Source of the DNA: Sipunculus nudus
Lineage: Eukaryota > Annelida > Sipuncula > Golfingiida > Sipunculidae
Assembly (NCBI GenBank): GCA_026874595.1
Contig: CM049320.1
Span: forward strand, 1,352,001-1,416,000
Length of the DNA: 64,000 nucleotides
Direction of reading: 5' to 3'
Positions within the stretch are counted from its first letter, which is position 1. Every line of letters starts with the position of its first letter. The notes under the pieces were generated by a model, which was given only the letters and a program-made list of their open reading frames with translations, was not told the origin of the DNA and did no database searches. The position numbers and the translations under genes are program-made. Positions 37,601 to 47,696 of the stretch are shown piece by piece.

Positions 37601-39028
37601 TTATTAGACATCTACATCAGCCAGGTAAATACATGTGTCCATTTGACTTTTATTACAATATAGGTATAAATTTAAATATCATCCTTGTCAGCTGTGACTT
37701 ATTTTTAAATTTCTTCATCAGGTATCTCCACCGTATCTCCACATCCTGCTTGGTGTGGTGAAGAAGCACCACGACATGCTTGTGAAGGAATGTCATGAGA
37801 TTGATCTAGCGATTGCCAGAAAGTGGGCACAAGATGGTCACTCTGTAGAAGGCACATCCAAATATGATACATATGTACAGCAACTAACCACAATCAGCAG
37901 ACTGGATATCGAGGCTACTGATATTAGAGGGCAGTTGTTAGAGACACAAGGGCATGAAAACATCCCATTGGCCAGAATGCAGGCAAAACTAAAAAAGCTG
38001 GAGGGTCAGTTGGAAGAAATTGTAAGTGGCGATTCTCTATCCGGATGCATAAACTGTTGTAATTTATTTATCAAATGCCATGTTTATGCCATGTATATGC
38101 CAATAAATAAATAAAGATTTTTTTTATTCAGATCAGAAAAAAAAAACACCCTGGAGAAAACCTTGAAGTTGGATGTATATGCTGGACCTGTAGTCTCAAA
38201 TTTAGATGTAATCCTGCAACAGCATGCCATCAAGGTACAAGCCTACCATAGCCACAGTCTGGTTGGAAACCATTGTAATAAGTACCTCAAGGTAACAGTT
38301 TTTATGTTTCAGATTTTATTAAAAAAATTATATTTGTTTGCTCGTTTATAAATAAATAGAGGTATTAATTGAATACATCTCATATTTCTCTTCCAGAGGA
38401 ACGTTTACCAAGACCTCTGTGACCAGGTTGTCAAAAAAGTGGAATCTTTGACATCAGACATCCTGATAATAAACAGAGCTGCGAATGCAGCCTTCACCTT
38501 CCAGACTCTGAACAGGCGTTTTGCTGCGGTACACCAAGCAGTGTCTAGCGATGGAGTACTGGGAGAAAATGATTGTACCATAATTGGTAAGTAGTTTTCA
38601 CTATATTAAGACACACACACGCACACACACACACACATATACATATATTTATACATATATATATATATATAATGATAGATTGTATATAATAATAATAATG
38701 AATATAATCAATATTTCTTTTCACAGAGAAAAGGATCAATGCATACATGGGCTACTACAGAGGTCATTTCAATGAGCATGTCATACCAAAACAGCATTTC
38801 CTAGAGGATCACGTGGTGCCATGGATAAGAAGATGGGGGTTTGGTATGAGCCTGCATTCCGAACAAGGAGGAGAAGGAGTGCATGCCATGATGAACTGTC
38901 TGAAGCGAAATACCTGGGCAATGAAAAATCCACTGAACAGGATCATTTCTACGGTTAAAGAACAACACGCTATGTGTTCACCTGAACTACAGGCACAAGT
39001 GCCACCAGTTAAAAAGAGGAAACAATAA
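34659..39028 (+). CDS. RAG1-like transposase (RAG1 N-terminal zinc region + RING + DDE core), ten exons
   Basis: Exons: 34659-35804, 36011-36306, 36464-36688, 36865-37110, 37222-37298, 37419-37624, 37722-38021, 38132-38291, 38397-38586 and 38727-39028. All nine introns (97-206 bp) are GT-AG and all joins keep frame except at exon 8. The start is the first usable ATG; an in-frame TAG lies 6 bp upstream. The product is about 1048 aa, similar to vertebrate RAG1. Residues 16-68 hold CxxC...HPxxxCxxC as in the RAG1 N-terminus, followed by CFTC (111-114) and a KKKGRRP basic patch. A C3HC4 RING uses C178, C181, C194, H196, C199, C202, C217 and C220. The core has candidate acidic residues D579 (KIGGDHGGG), D649 (QGDYDF) and E994 or E998 (SEQGGEG), plus a PCLWC zinc pair. 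Expected role: DNA cleavage and strand transfer at the CACAGCG ends. Exon 8 carries a one-base frameshift, so this copy may be inactive. Similarity to N-RAG-TP is from memory. Confidence 0.85.
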
Positions 39029-39186
39029 TTCACCTTGTACACTAAATACGCAATACTGAGGAAGTTTTTTAAGAGATTAGGAACAAGCAACCATGGATTG
39101 GGACATGAGTATTTTGATCAAGTGTCTTTTGAAGTTTTAGTTATAAAAAATGTATCATCTTCCTCAATTATATATTCAGGTGGTAC

Positions 39187-39188
<2 letters not shown>

Positions 39189-39254
<66 letters not shown>
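39189..39254. repeat. (AT)n microsatellite in the RAG1-like 3' UTR
   Basis: About 33 TA units; a second tract lies at 39393-39445. Both are absent from the old copy at 51013-51535, so they expanded after the copies separated or were lost there. Confidence 0.9.
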
Positions 39255-39257
<3 letters not shown>

Positions 39258-39388
39258 CAACAGATGTTTGATCAGATTGACCTAGCAGATTAGGTATTTT
39301 TATCTGATTGAATGTATCAACTTTTTTATTCATATATTTATTCAGGTGGTATAGATATATCATTATATTGATTAATGAAATTATACAT

Positions 39389-39447
<59 letters not shown>

Positions 39448-39992
39448 CTGCAAAAGATAATTGATCAGATTTGACCTTGCTAACAAGATAATTTTTTTCT
39501 TATTTTGGTGAATATGCTTCCTGTGCATAATACTGTTATTTGAAATATAATAATCTGACAATTAATACAAAATATGTGTTAGTATTAACAACACCATCAA
39601 ATAGCGAACGAGCAATTTCCGCCGTAAGCCGTCTATAACTGCCTAAGTAGTGTAAATTAAGTGATTAAAACATGAAAATCTAAAATTGACAATATATTTT
39701 AGAAAGTGGTACATCATTAAATGATATATAAGGAACATGATATGTAAATATCAACATAAATAAAAATGGATAATCATGTTTTTGTATCAGTTATATTAAC
39801 TGTATTCATCATGTATTCTGCATAATTCAGTGCAAAACTCCTCTCTCTGATTCATGAGGGCTTCTATAAGCTTTTCTTGTAATCTCCCTTTCTCTGTGGA
39901 GTAGTCATGTCTAATTACACATTGAGCAGAATATAAGCTTTAGATTGATATGAAATATATGATGTTTTGAAGAAAGTGTTTAATATATATAC

Positions 39993-39998
39993 AATAAA
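39993..39998 (+). terminator. Polyadenylation signal AATAAA of the RAG1-like transposon
   Basis: An AATAAA lies about 180 bp before the right terminus and 965 bp after the stop codon. It is inside a segment also preserved in the diverged copy near 56.5 kb. The two (AT)n tracts between stop codon and signal probably inflate the 3' UTR. Confidence 0.45.
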
Positions 39999-40168
39999 AC
40001 GTCTGCAAAACCCAGGTCTTATCTCTTTGTTGTGAGGGTACAGTAGCCTGTGTACCTACACTGAAGCCACACTGATCTGGTAACATGATACACATGCTGG
40101 GCTTGGGATCTGCTGTGTGTACTCACAGCCACTGCACTGTACTAGTGACCCATTAAGTGTTCACCCAG

Positions 40169-40180
40169 CTAACCGCTGTG
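40169..40180 (-). repeat. Right terminal inverted repeat, RSS-heptamer-like
   Basis: CTAACCGCTGTG is the exact reverse complement of the left end and is followed by TGAC. Sequence identity with the left end stops after these 12 bases. Confidence 0.85.
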
Positions 40181-40184
40181 TGAC

Positions 40185-41450
40185 AACAGTGTTTTTGTTA
40201 TGAAGTAACGAGGTACTTATCACTGAGCCTTATCACTTAATAGGCTGATACAAAAGGGAGTCATATGTCACCAGTGTCACTCACAATTACAGCCACACAG
40301 GGAGATGTACCAGCTGGAGTGGGATGGTTATATATACAAGAAAAATAGAGATGGTCTATAAAATAATTGTGAACATCCCTGACCTATGACCTTGGCCTTT
40401 TGCCCATATATCAACTGGATTCTTTCTAAATGATGGGTAACTATTGACCACTTAAATCTGGTGTAATTACTTGGCAACCAATGGGTGAATAACTTTGACC
40501 TGCAACCTTTAACCTGCTGACCCCAAAATCAATAAGTTATTTATTCAAGCAAAAAGACCCATAAATACGAAGTTTGAGTCAAACTGAGTGATGCATAGAT
40601 GTGGCATATGTAAAAGACTGAAGGTTTGGGTTGAACAGTTACACTTGAAATATGCTCACGAGCATTTAGAACAATTAAATATTGTGACCTTGACCTTTGA
40701 CTTTTTGACCTCAACATCAATAGGCTTCTTCCCTTATTGGTAGGTAAGCCATATATGACAGATGGAAGGTACAGATTGAAAAGTTTGCCTGAAAATGACT
40801 CCACGCAAGAAGTGGGTGCTGTGAACTTGACCTTTGACCTCAAAATCAACAGGTCTTTTCCCCTATTGGCAGAGAAGCGATATCAGTGCTGGAAGGTTTG
40901 GAATGAAAAGTCTAGCTTGAAATGTGTCCACTACGGTTTCAAAGAAGTGGATCCTGTGACCCTGACCTTTGACCTTGTGACCTCAAAATCTATAGGATTC
41001 TTCTCCAACTTAGTAGGTGAGCTATATGTGAAAGATCAAAGAATTGGGATGAAAGGGTTGGCTTAAAATGCATCCACAGGCTTTTCAAAGAAGAGGCTCC
41101 TGTGACCTTGACCTTTGACCTTTTGACCTCAAAAAAATTATGGTTCTTCCCCTGTTGGTAGGTGAGCTGTATGTGAAAGATGGAAGGTTTGGGATGAAAA
41201 TTTTGTCTCAAAGAGTTATTCCTGGGGGGTGCAAACACACCCCATAACTTCGAGAATATAGGTCGCAGTGACCTAATTTCAGGTTTGCAAGGAGAATTTT
41301 TATAACCTCTAAGACTGCATAGGGTTCATGGCCATAGCCCCTACGGTTACGATTTGTGCCCTGCTAACGGATGGCCGGACGGACAGACGGAAGGACGCCG
41401 GACAAAGACCCATCGCTATAGCGCAGCATGACTGAAAGTCAGCTGAGCTA
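40185..41450 (+). repeat. Right half of the split 2.4-kb repeat unit
   Basis: It matches 62283-63558 at high identity. It holds five or six tandem ~145-bp modules with GTGACCTTGACCTTTGACC, then an ACGG/ACAG-rich stretch and the terminal GTCAGCTGAGCTAA. Together with 28073-29216 it makes one element interrupted at TGAC. Confidence 0.85.
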
Positions 41451-42760
41451 ATAAAATTCTAGGTCCAGTTATTATGATTTGTGCCCTGTTAACAGATGAC
41501 CAAATGTTTATTCTGGGGGGTATTTCAAAGCCGCATAGGATGAAGGATATGGGTAACAGAGATGTAATTTCAGGTGCACAAGGAGACTTTTCAGGGGCCT
41601 CCCAGCATATCAAGAAAGGAGATTCTAGGTCAAGTCATTATAATTTGTACTCTGTTAACAGATGACCAAATCTTTATTCTCGGAGCCATAGCATGAAGGA
41701 TATGGGTAACAGAGACCTTATTTCAGATTTCCAAAGAGACTTTCCAAAGGCCTCCCTGCATGTCAAGAAAGAAGATTCTAGGTCCAGTCATTATGATTTG
41801 TGCCCTGTTAATATATGACCAAATCTTTATTCTGGGGGGTACTTCAGAGCCCCATAGCTCACAGAATATGGGTAACAGGGACCTTATTTCGGGTTTCCAT
41901 GTAGACCTTATATGGGCTTCCCTGGAGGTGAGGACAGAAGATTCTAGGTCCAGTCATTATGATTTGTGCCCTGTTTACAGATGACCAAATGTTTAAAGAT
42001 CACAAAAGTAGAGAAAAAAAATCGTAAGAAATAAAAAAAATATAGCTGGCGCCACCAAGCTCCAGAAATTGATGAAACACTCCATGATCAATATCCATGC
42101 AAAGAATCATGGTGATTAATGCATTAGTTGTTCAGATACTTGAGCTTTAATATACTTGTATCAAATTTTTCATTATTCTAGGGGGTATTTTGGAACCACA
42201 CAGCTTAAAGGATATGGGTAACAGAGACCTAATTTCTGGTTCCCATGGAGACTTTTAATAGGTCTCTCAGTGTGTCAAGAATGAAGATTCTAGGTCCAGT
42301 CTTTACGATTTGTGCCCTGTTAACAGATTTTCACATTTTAAAGGTCTCAAAAATAGAAGAAAAAAAATTGTAAAAAATTGAAAAATACAGGTGGCGCCAC
42401 CAATCTGCAGGAACTGATGGAACATCTCATGATTAATATGTATGCCAAAAATTATGATCATCAGTGATATAGTTAATAAGATATTGAAGTTTTTGTATGA
42501 AATTTTAGACTATTCTTGGGGGTATCTTGGGGCCCCATAGCTCGAAGGATATGGGTAACAGAGACCTAATTTCTGGTTTCCAAGGAGATTTTTCATGGAC
42601 CTCTCAGAATGTCAAGTAACAAGTTTCTAGGTCCAGCGGTAACGATTTGTGCCAGGTTAACGGACGGGCGGGACAGACGGACGGACAGACAGACGGACTA
42701 CGAACAAAGGGTGATCGCTATAGCTCAGATGACTTACAGTCAGCTGAGCTAAAAATACAG
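41451..42760 (+). repeat. Tandem ~190-bp blocks and pearl-like 3' end
   Basis: TTCTAGGTCCAGTCATTATG with ATTTGTGCCCTGTTAACAG recurs at about 41455, 41625, 41775, 41943 and 42285. The unit ends with an ACGG/ACAG run and CAGTCAGCTGAGCTA (42738-42752). GGTGGCGCCACC is exact at 42390-42401. Confidence 0.65.
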
Positions 42761-42838
42761 TTTTTCCAACTAGAAATAAAATTTATACTTTTATATGGCT
42801 TTTCCGGTTTGAAAGTTTTGTATATTGGATGTGTGTGC

Positions 42839-42840
<2 letters not shown>

Positions 42841-42884
<44 letters not shown>

Positions 42885-43187
42885 GAGAGAGAGAGAGATC
42901 TGGGGATATCACAGAATGATCACCATGTGACCTCCGCTTGTAACATTGAGATATCACGGGGATATCTCAGAATGATCACCATGTGACCTCAGCATGTAAA
43001 ATATCTTTCACATTGTGAGATATATCCCCGTGATATCACAGAATGATCACAGTGTGACCTCAGCATGTTACATCACTGTGTCACCTGTACACGGTTACAA
43101 ATTCATGTGACAGTGAGATCACAACATCAGGTACGTGTAAGCTTATCTGTGATGTCGTTGTGATATCGGCATGTAACATTTCTGTGA

Positions 43188-43236
<49 letters not shown>
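42841..43236. repeat. (GA)n tracts flanking degenerate ATATCACAGAATGATCAC repeats
   Basis: (GA)n runs at 42841-42897 and 43193-43236 enclose at least three ~57-70-bp degenerate copies built from GATATCACAGAATGATCAC and CATGTGACCTCAGCATGTAA. Low complexity; no coding content. Confidence 0.7.
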
Positions 43237-43239
<3 letters not shown>

Positions 43240-43289
43240 ATGATGGAGTCGCAATATTATAACCATGTGACCTTTGCGTGTGAGATCAG

Positions 43290-46025
43290 TGTCACCAGTG
43301 TTTTTAGAGATGTGGGACTATGCACTGTGAGAGAAAGGATGGAGTCCGAGAAGGGAATTGGTTGGCCAAACAACATTTCCACACCCTTGAGAAAGGTGCT
43401 TCTGTTTGACACAAGTTTACTTTTTGTCACCGATAATTTTCTGCAGTGAAAAATACTTGTAGGCATGATGCTTAAGAAGTTTAAATGAGATTTGTCTGTG
43501 CATATGTACATACAACTACACTATAAAAGTGGACCACAAACAAATAACATCTATATAATTTAAAAGGTTTTGCCAATATAAATAGTAATCATTACGTGTA
43601 ATTAAGATATAAGGTGCCACCACAAACTTTGCAGTTCTATTGCAAATTTATTTAAAAATAATTGCCCATGCCAGTATGTTTTATATTGCTTGAAACCATA
43701 TTTTAAACAGCTAACATTAAAAAAGTCCATGCATACTGAATGTTGTAGGCATTGAGTGAAGAAGGCTTATCCACTTTGCTGATGGACAAGGCACCATGAT
43801 ACCCACCAACTTCACATTCCCCCTCCAAAGATTTGATTATGTTTTGCCGCCAGCATTCCGCTTCCGAACAGCATGGGTATGGAAGCTACAAGGGCTTTGT
43901 TTATGGACTAAATAACTTAGTATGCAACAAATAAGAAAGATCATCAGTGATCATCATTAAGAAGTTAACTTATAAAATAGTATCTAAGTGTTTCCTTTCT
44001 GGTCACTCTAGAAGTTATTCTAAAATAATACGAGCTCTTGACAATCTGAAATACTAAAATAAAATCCATGCCACTATCATGAAACATGGAGGAAACTCCT
44101 CAGTCTGTCCAAGGAGAGAAAGAGTGTGCTGGCAAAAACAGAAGAATCAGCAAGAAACAAAAAAAAAATACTTCCGAAAATTTAACATTTATTGAACGAC
44201 ATGGATCTGGCTAAAGAGGAAGGGAGAGACAACAAATCCTGTATGCAGAGGGCACCACTGGTATATTGATGCTTCCGCTGATTTAAGCTGACAATTCTAA
44301 ATCCCTTTTACAAGAATATCCGGTAAGTTCCTCATAATTTATTTAATCCAAATATACATGCCTGCTGGCCGGAGCTGCTTGACTCGAGTTTTTTCTAATA
44401 TGATAGCTTTGTAAGGTTCCTTTGTCTTCTGGTATGTTTTAGTTTTCTAATATGATAACTTTGTAAGGTTCCTTTGTCTTCTGGTATGTTTTAGTTTTCT
44501 AATAAGATACAGGTTCCTTTGTATTCTGGTATGTTTTAGTTTTCTAAAAAGATACAGGTTCCTTTGTCTTCTGGTATGTTTTAAGTCCCTGATTAGTGAC
44601 GTTCATATGATGCACACTGTAACACACCTTTCTCTTCATTATAGAATATATTTATAGACAATTAATTTTGATGTACCACGGTTATAACATTAGCCATTTT
44701 CATGTATTCAATGTGTCTTCTTAAGCTGATGTGTTTTTACAGTTTTCATTGAAAGGCCATTGAAATGTTTTTATATATGGTTGAAGATTCAACTGTCACT
44801 AAATTTAATTGTTATTTTTATAATGTTATTTCTAGAAGCATATAACATGGTTGCGTCAGTTGGCATAACTGTTACTGTTATAATACATAGCAATGCACCA
44901 TAAAGATTATGTATCATGAAATCGCCGTATGCTTCGTTCTATTGAGTCTTGTATCAGGATTCTGCAACAAGAAACGAAGTGTTTGATGGGTCACTAACAC
45001 CTTACATCGCAAGCATTGGACAACCCAACGCTTCAATCTTCTTTTAGGTTGTGCTCGGCAAACGCATGACCATTCCAACATTAAAACTTATGGATAAACT
45101 CATACTAGTGTTTATTTGTTATTATTTATTCTGAATTCCCACAGACTACAAATGCAGTTACAAGTTTCTTCAGAAAATGATATTTAACAAAAAAACGGAG
45201 GAAGCTGGAAAACTTCCTGCCAAACGTCTAAAGCTTCTGAAGCAGTGTGGTAATTAGTAAATTATTATAAATCTGAGTTTTCTGTTTTAAAATAGAGATA
45301 TTTTTCATTATATAGGCTATCAGAGTGATGATTTTTTACACGGCAAACTAACGGAGAAATGTCTTTATTGTTCTTTTATTGAACAGATCCTCTGAACCCC
45401 TTGGACTTCTGAATATTCAAAATGAGTGGTCAAAACACCACTTTCATAACATTGTCGTATAAAATATCAGTTCCTGAATCGCCTTGCAGTTATGTATTGC
45501 CTTGGTTGAATTGTCTCATACTGATTTCCAGTCAAGAACCAAACCCGTTTTCTATTTTTTGTATTGTTTTCATTTGGACAAACACACAGACCGACCCGCT
45601 CCCTGCCAAGCCTCAGTCTCATGACACCGAGAACTGATCAGTGTTAATTTTGTGCTTGGCAGGTAAGGACCGTTTTTACTAAACTCTTAAATCCTAACAT
45701 TTAACCAATTCGATACTTTCAGTTTTCAGTATCAGTATATCGTGTAAAGAGTTTATATTCCATATTCCATTTGAAACGCTATTGTGTAATTTATATTTAT
45801 TGTACTCGCATGACTATTTGCATTTATTGCATGTAATACACAATGGTATCTTTATGCATTTTCTCATGTATATGTTACCGAGTAACATGTCCACTACTTC
45901 AGTATAATTAATTGTAATTCGCACTTTAAATTAATTGTATATATACCATATATCATATTTATCATATGTTATTTATCACAGTGTCAATTTTATGCTTGGC
46001 AGGGTCTCCGGATTGGAGCACTCCA

Positions 46026-46085
<60 letters not shown>

Positions 46086-47090
46086 CTGAATGAACCGACT
46101 TTTATATATATATATCGCGGCCTTGCTATCGCTCACGCCGGGTGACCTGGGCTTTTGCCGGGAACACCCGTTACATATATATTCAAACAACTTAGTCTTG
46201 TGAATTTGCAACATATATACACACAGTTTATAACGTGTTTGATACATATAATTTCAGTTGGATAATGGTCTGATGGACAATATTTGACAACTATGTAATG
46301 AGTACTGATACTTACTGCTTATATATGTATATATACTTACTAGTTAATAATGTATATGAATATGCAACATACATACACACACCACGCACGCATGTATATA
46401 CTCGTGTTTTGAATATTTGATGGTAAACATGTTAGTCATACGCAATATATATATACAATCACATATTCCTATGCAATATTTTATATACTTTTTTACGTGT
46501 TTGAAGAGGTTTTTGCACAATAATCATATAATCTGTAGCCGCCAATATTTTTCATGACTATTTGATTTTGTTCATATGTGGCAACTTGGCCGCCTCCTAT
46601 TGTTGAAGGAACACCATGTTTCTTTCAGATAACACAAGTTTTAGATTCACAATTAGGTCACATGGGATTCAGATCTCAAAAAACAGTGTTTGAAACACCC
46701 GATATGACATTTGTGATCCCTCGTGATTAGATTTTGAAACCCTGAACACCAGGTTTCGAAACACCACATAGACAGTTTCGAAACAACTTTCTGTTAGTAT
46801 TCATGGGGTCACGAAACACCACATGCGGTGAAGCGACTCCTGTGCATGGGTTTTCAAATACCAAATTTAGAGTTTCCAAACCTGTCTGGAAACACCAATA
46901 GTGGTGAAGGCTGAGTCGCCACCACTTTTGGTGTTTCGGGACCATTTATTTCTAGCAGTATACGGTTGCCTTTTGTGACTCTGTAACCGAAATCGGGAAT
47001 GATCTGAGAGGGGATCAGCACAGAGAGGGGATCAGCGTTACCCGTTTAGAGGTTTCAGATCATCTGCTAGAAATGTGGCAAGAGTGTTCT
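43290..47090. other. Mostly unannotated DNA, repeat patches only
   Basis: Apart from the 44.4-kb tandem repeat and an (AT)n tract at 46029-46082, I see a cluster of GAAACACC-type strings at 46690-46945. One exon-like stretch near 45147-45257 follows a CCCACAG acceptor (TEEAGKLPAKRLKLLKQ) but has no partner exons I can identify. Confidence 0.4.
44385..44583. repeat. Tandem repeat of ~40-56 bp, four copies
   Basis: Each copy contains AGTTTTCTAATA, GATA and GGTTCCTTTGTCTTCTGG; the last two lack an internal CTTTGTAA segment. This looks like slippage or unequal exchange in otherwise unremarkable DNA. Confidence 0.75.
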
Positions 47091-47644
47091 GCCGATGTTG
47101 ATGTTCAGCAAAAGCAAGCAGGTCTGTTAATGATAATGTGTGGCTGGGAACCAAGACTTCCTCTTCATTTCTTCTGGTGACAAATTATCATCATTATATA
47201 GATGATCTGACCAACATGTTGCATCAAATCCATGATGCCGCAAGAGAGAAACTTCTAAAAGGAAGTGAAGGCAGAAAAAAATAATATGATCTACGGGAAT
47301 GTCTGGAAGGTAATAACCCTGCAGATCTTGTAATGATCCGGTATTTCAACAAAAGAAAGGGCTATTCGCAAAAAGTGGGATTGGCCATTTACTGTGATCC
47401 GATTGGTCACAGCCTTGATTACGAAGTTAATAAGGGGGCCTAAACTTCGACCACCGTAAGGATGTAGTAATACTCGACATTTCTGGGTCTGACACTGATC
47501 CTGAACTGTTTGGTGGGTAAGGTGTCTCTGCAAAGGATACATTAGATATACAGAAGACGAAAAAGAGCCAGCACTCTTTATTGACTCGAAGTGGTCGACA
47601 TTCCAGAAATCCTGTATACTTTTTCACTATACTGATCTCTGTCG
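47091..47644 (+). other. Possible decayed coding DNA of unknown origin
   Basis: Broken frames read HQIHDAAREKLLKGSEG and MIRYFNKRKGYSQKVG, then YCDPIGHSLDY, with a codon-like texture but several stops. It lies directly upstream of the RAG1-like CDS remnant yet does not match the intact gene. I do not recognise it. Confidence 0.3.
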
Positions 47645-47696
47645 CTCTGTGTTCACCTGAACTACATTGCCAGCAATCGAGAAGAGAAAACAACTA
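47645..47696 (+). pseudogene. Remnant of the RAG1-like gene, 3' end of CDS
   Basis: The sequence around TGTTCACCTGAACTAC and the following GAGAAGAGAAAACAA align with the last codons of the RAG1-like gene (near 38970-39027). The match is cut at the stop-codon region by the element starting near 47697. Confidence 0.6.

Larger units (their letters stand above)
29221..40180 (+). mobile_element. N-RAG-TP-like DNA transposon with RAG1-like gene (complete, with nested DIRS)
   Basis: The left end reads CACAGCGGTTAG at 29221-29232 and the right end is its exact inverse at 40169-40180. TGAC flanks both sides (29217-29220 and 40181-40184). The related unit at 61141-63558 runs straight through this point with a single TGAC at about 62279-62282, so the insertion limits are seen directly. 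The 12-bp inverted repeats diverge immediately inwards. Inside are, in order, about 185 bp of 5' sequence, a nested DIRS retrotransposon, about 560 bp of leader with an (AT)n tract, a ten-exon RAG1-like transposase gene and a 1.15-kb 3' region with two (AT)n tracts and an AATAAA. A 4-bp duplication and CAC-type ends fit the Chapaev/N-RAG-TP group. Without the DIRS insert it would be about 6.3 kb. Confidence 0.88.

Noticed and set aside
39118-39561. 147-residue ORF on the minus strand in the RAG1-like 3' UTR
   Set aside because: It is made of Tyr/Ile dipeptides encoded by two (AT)n tracts; a repeat artefact.
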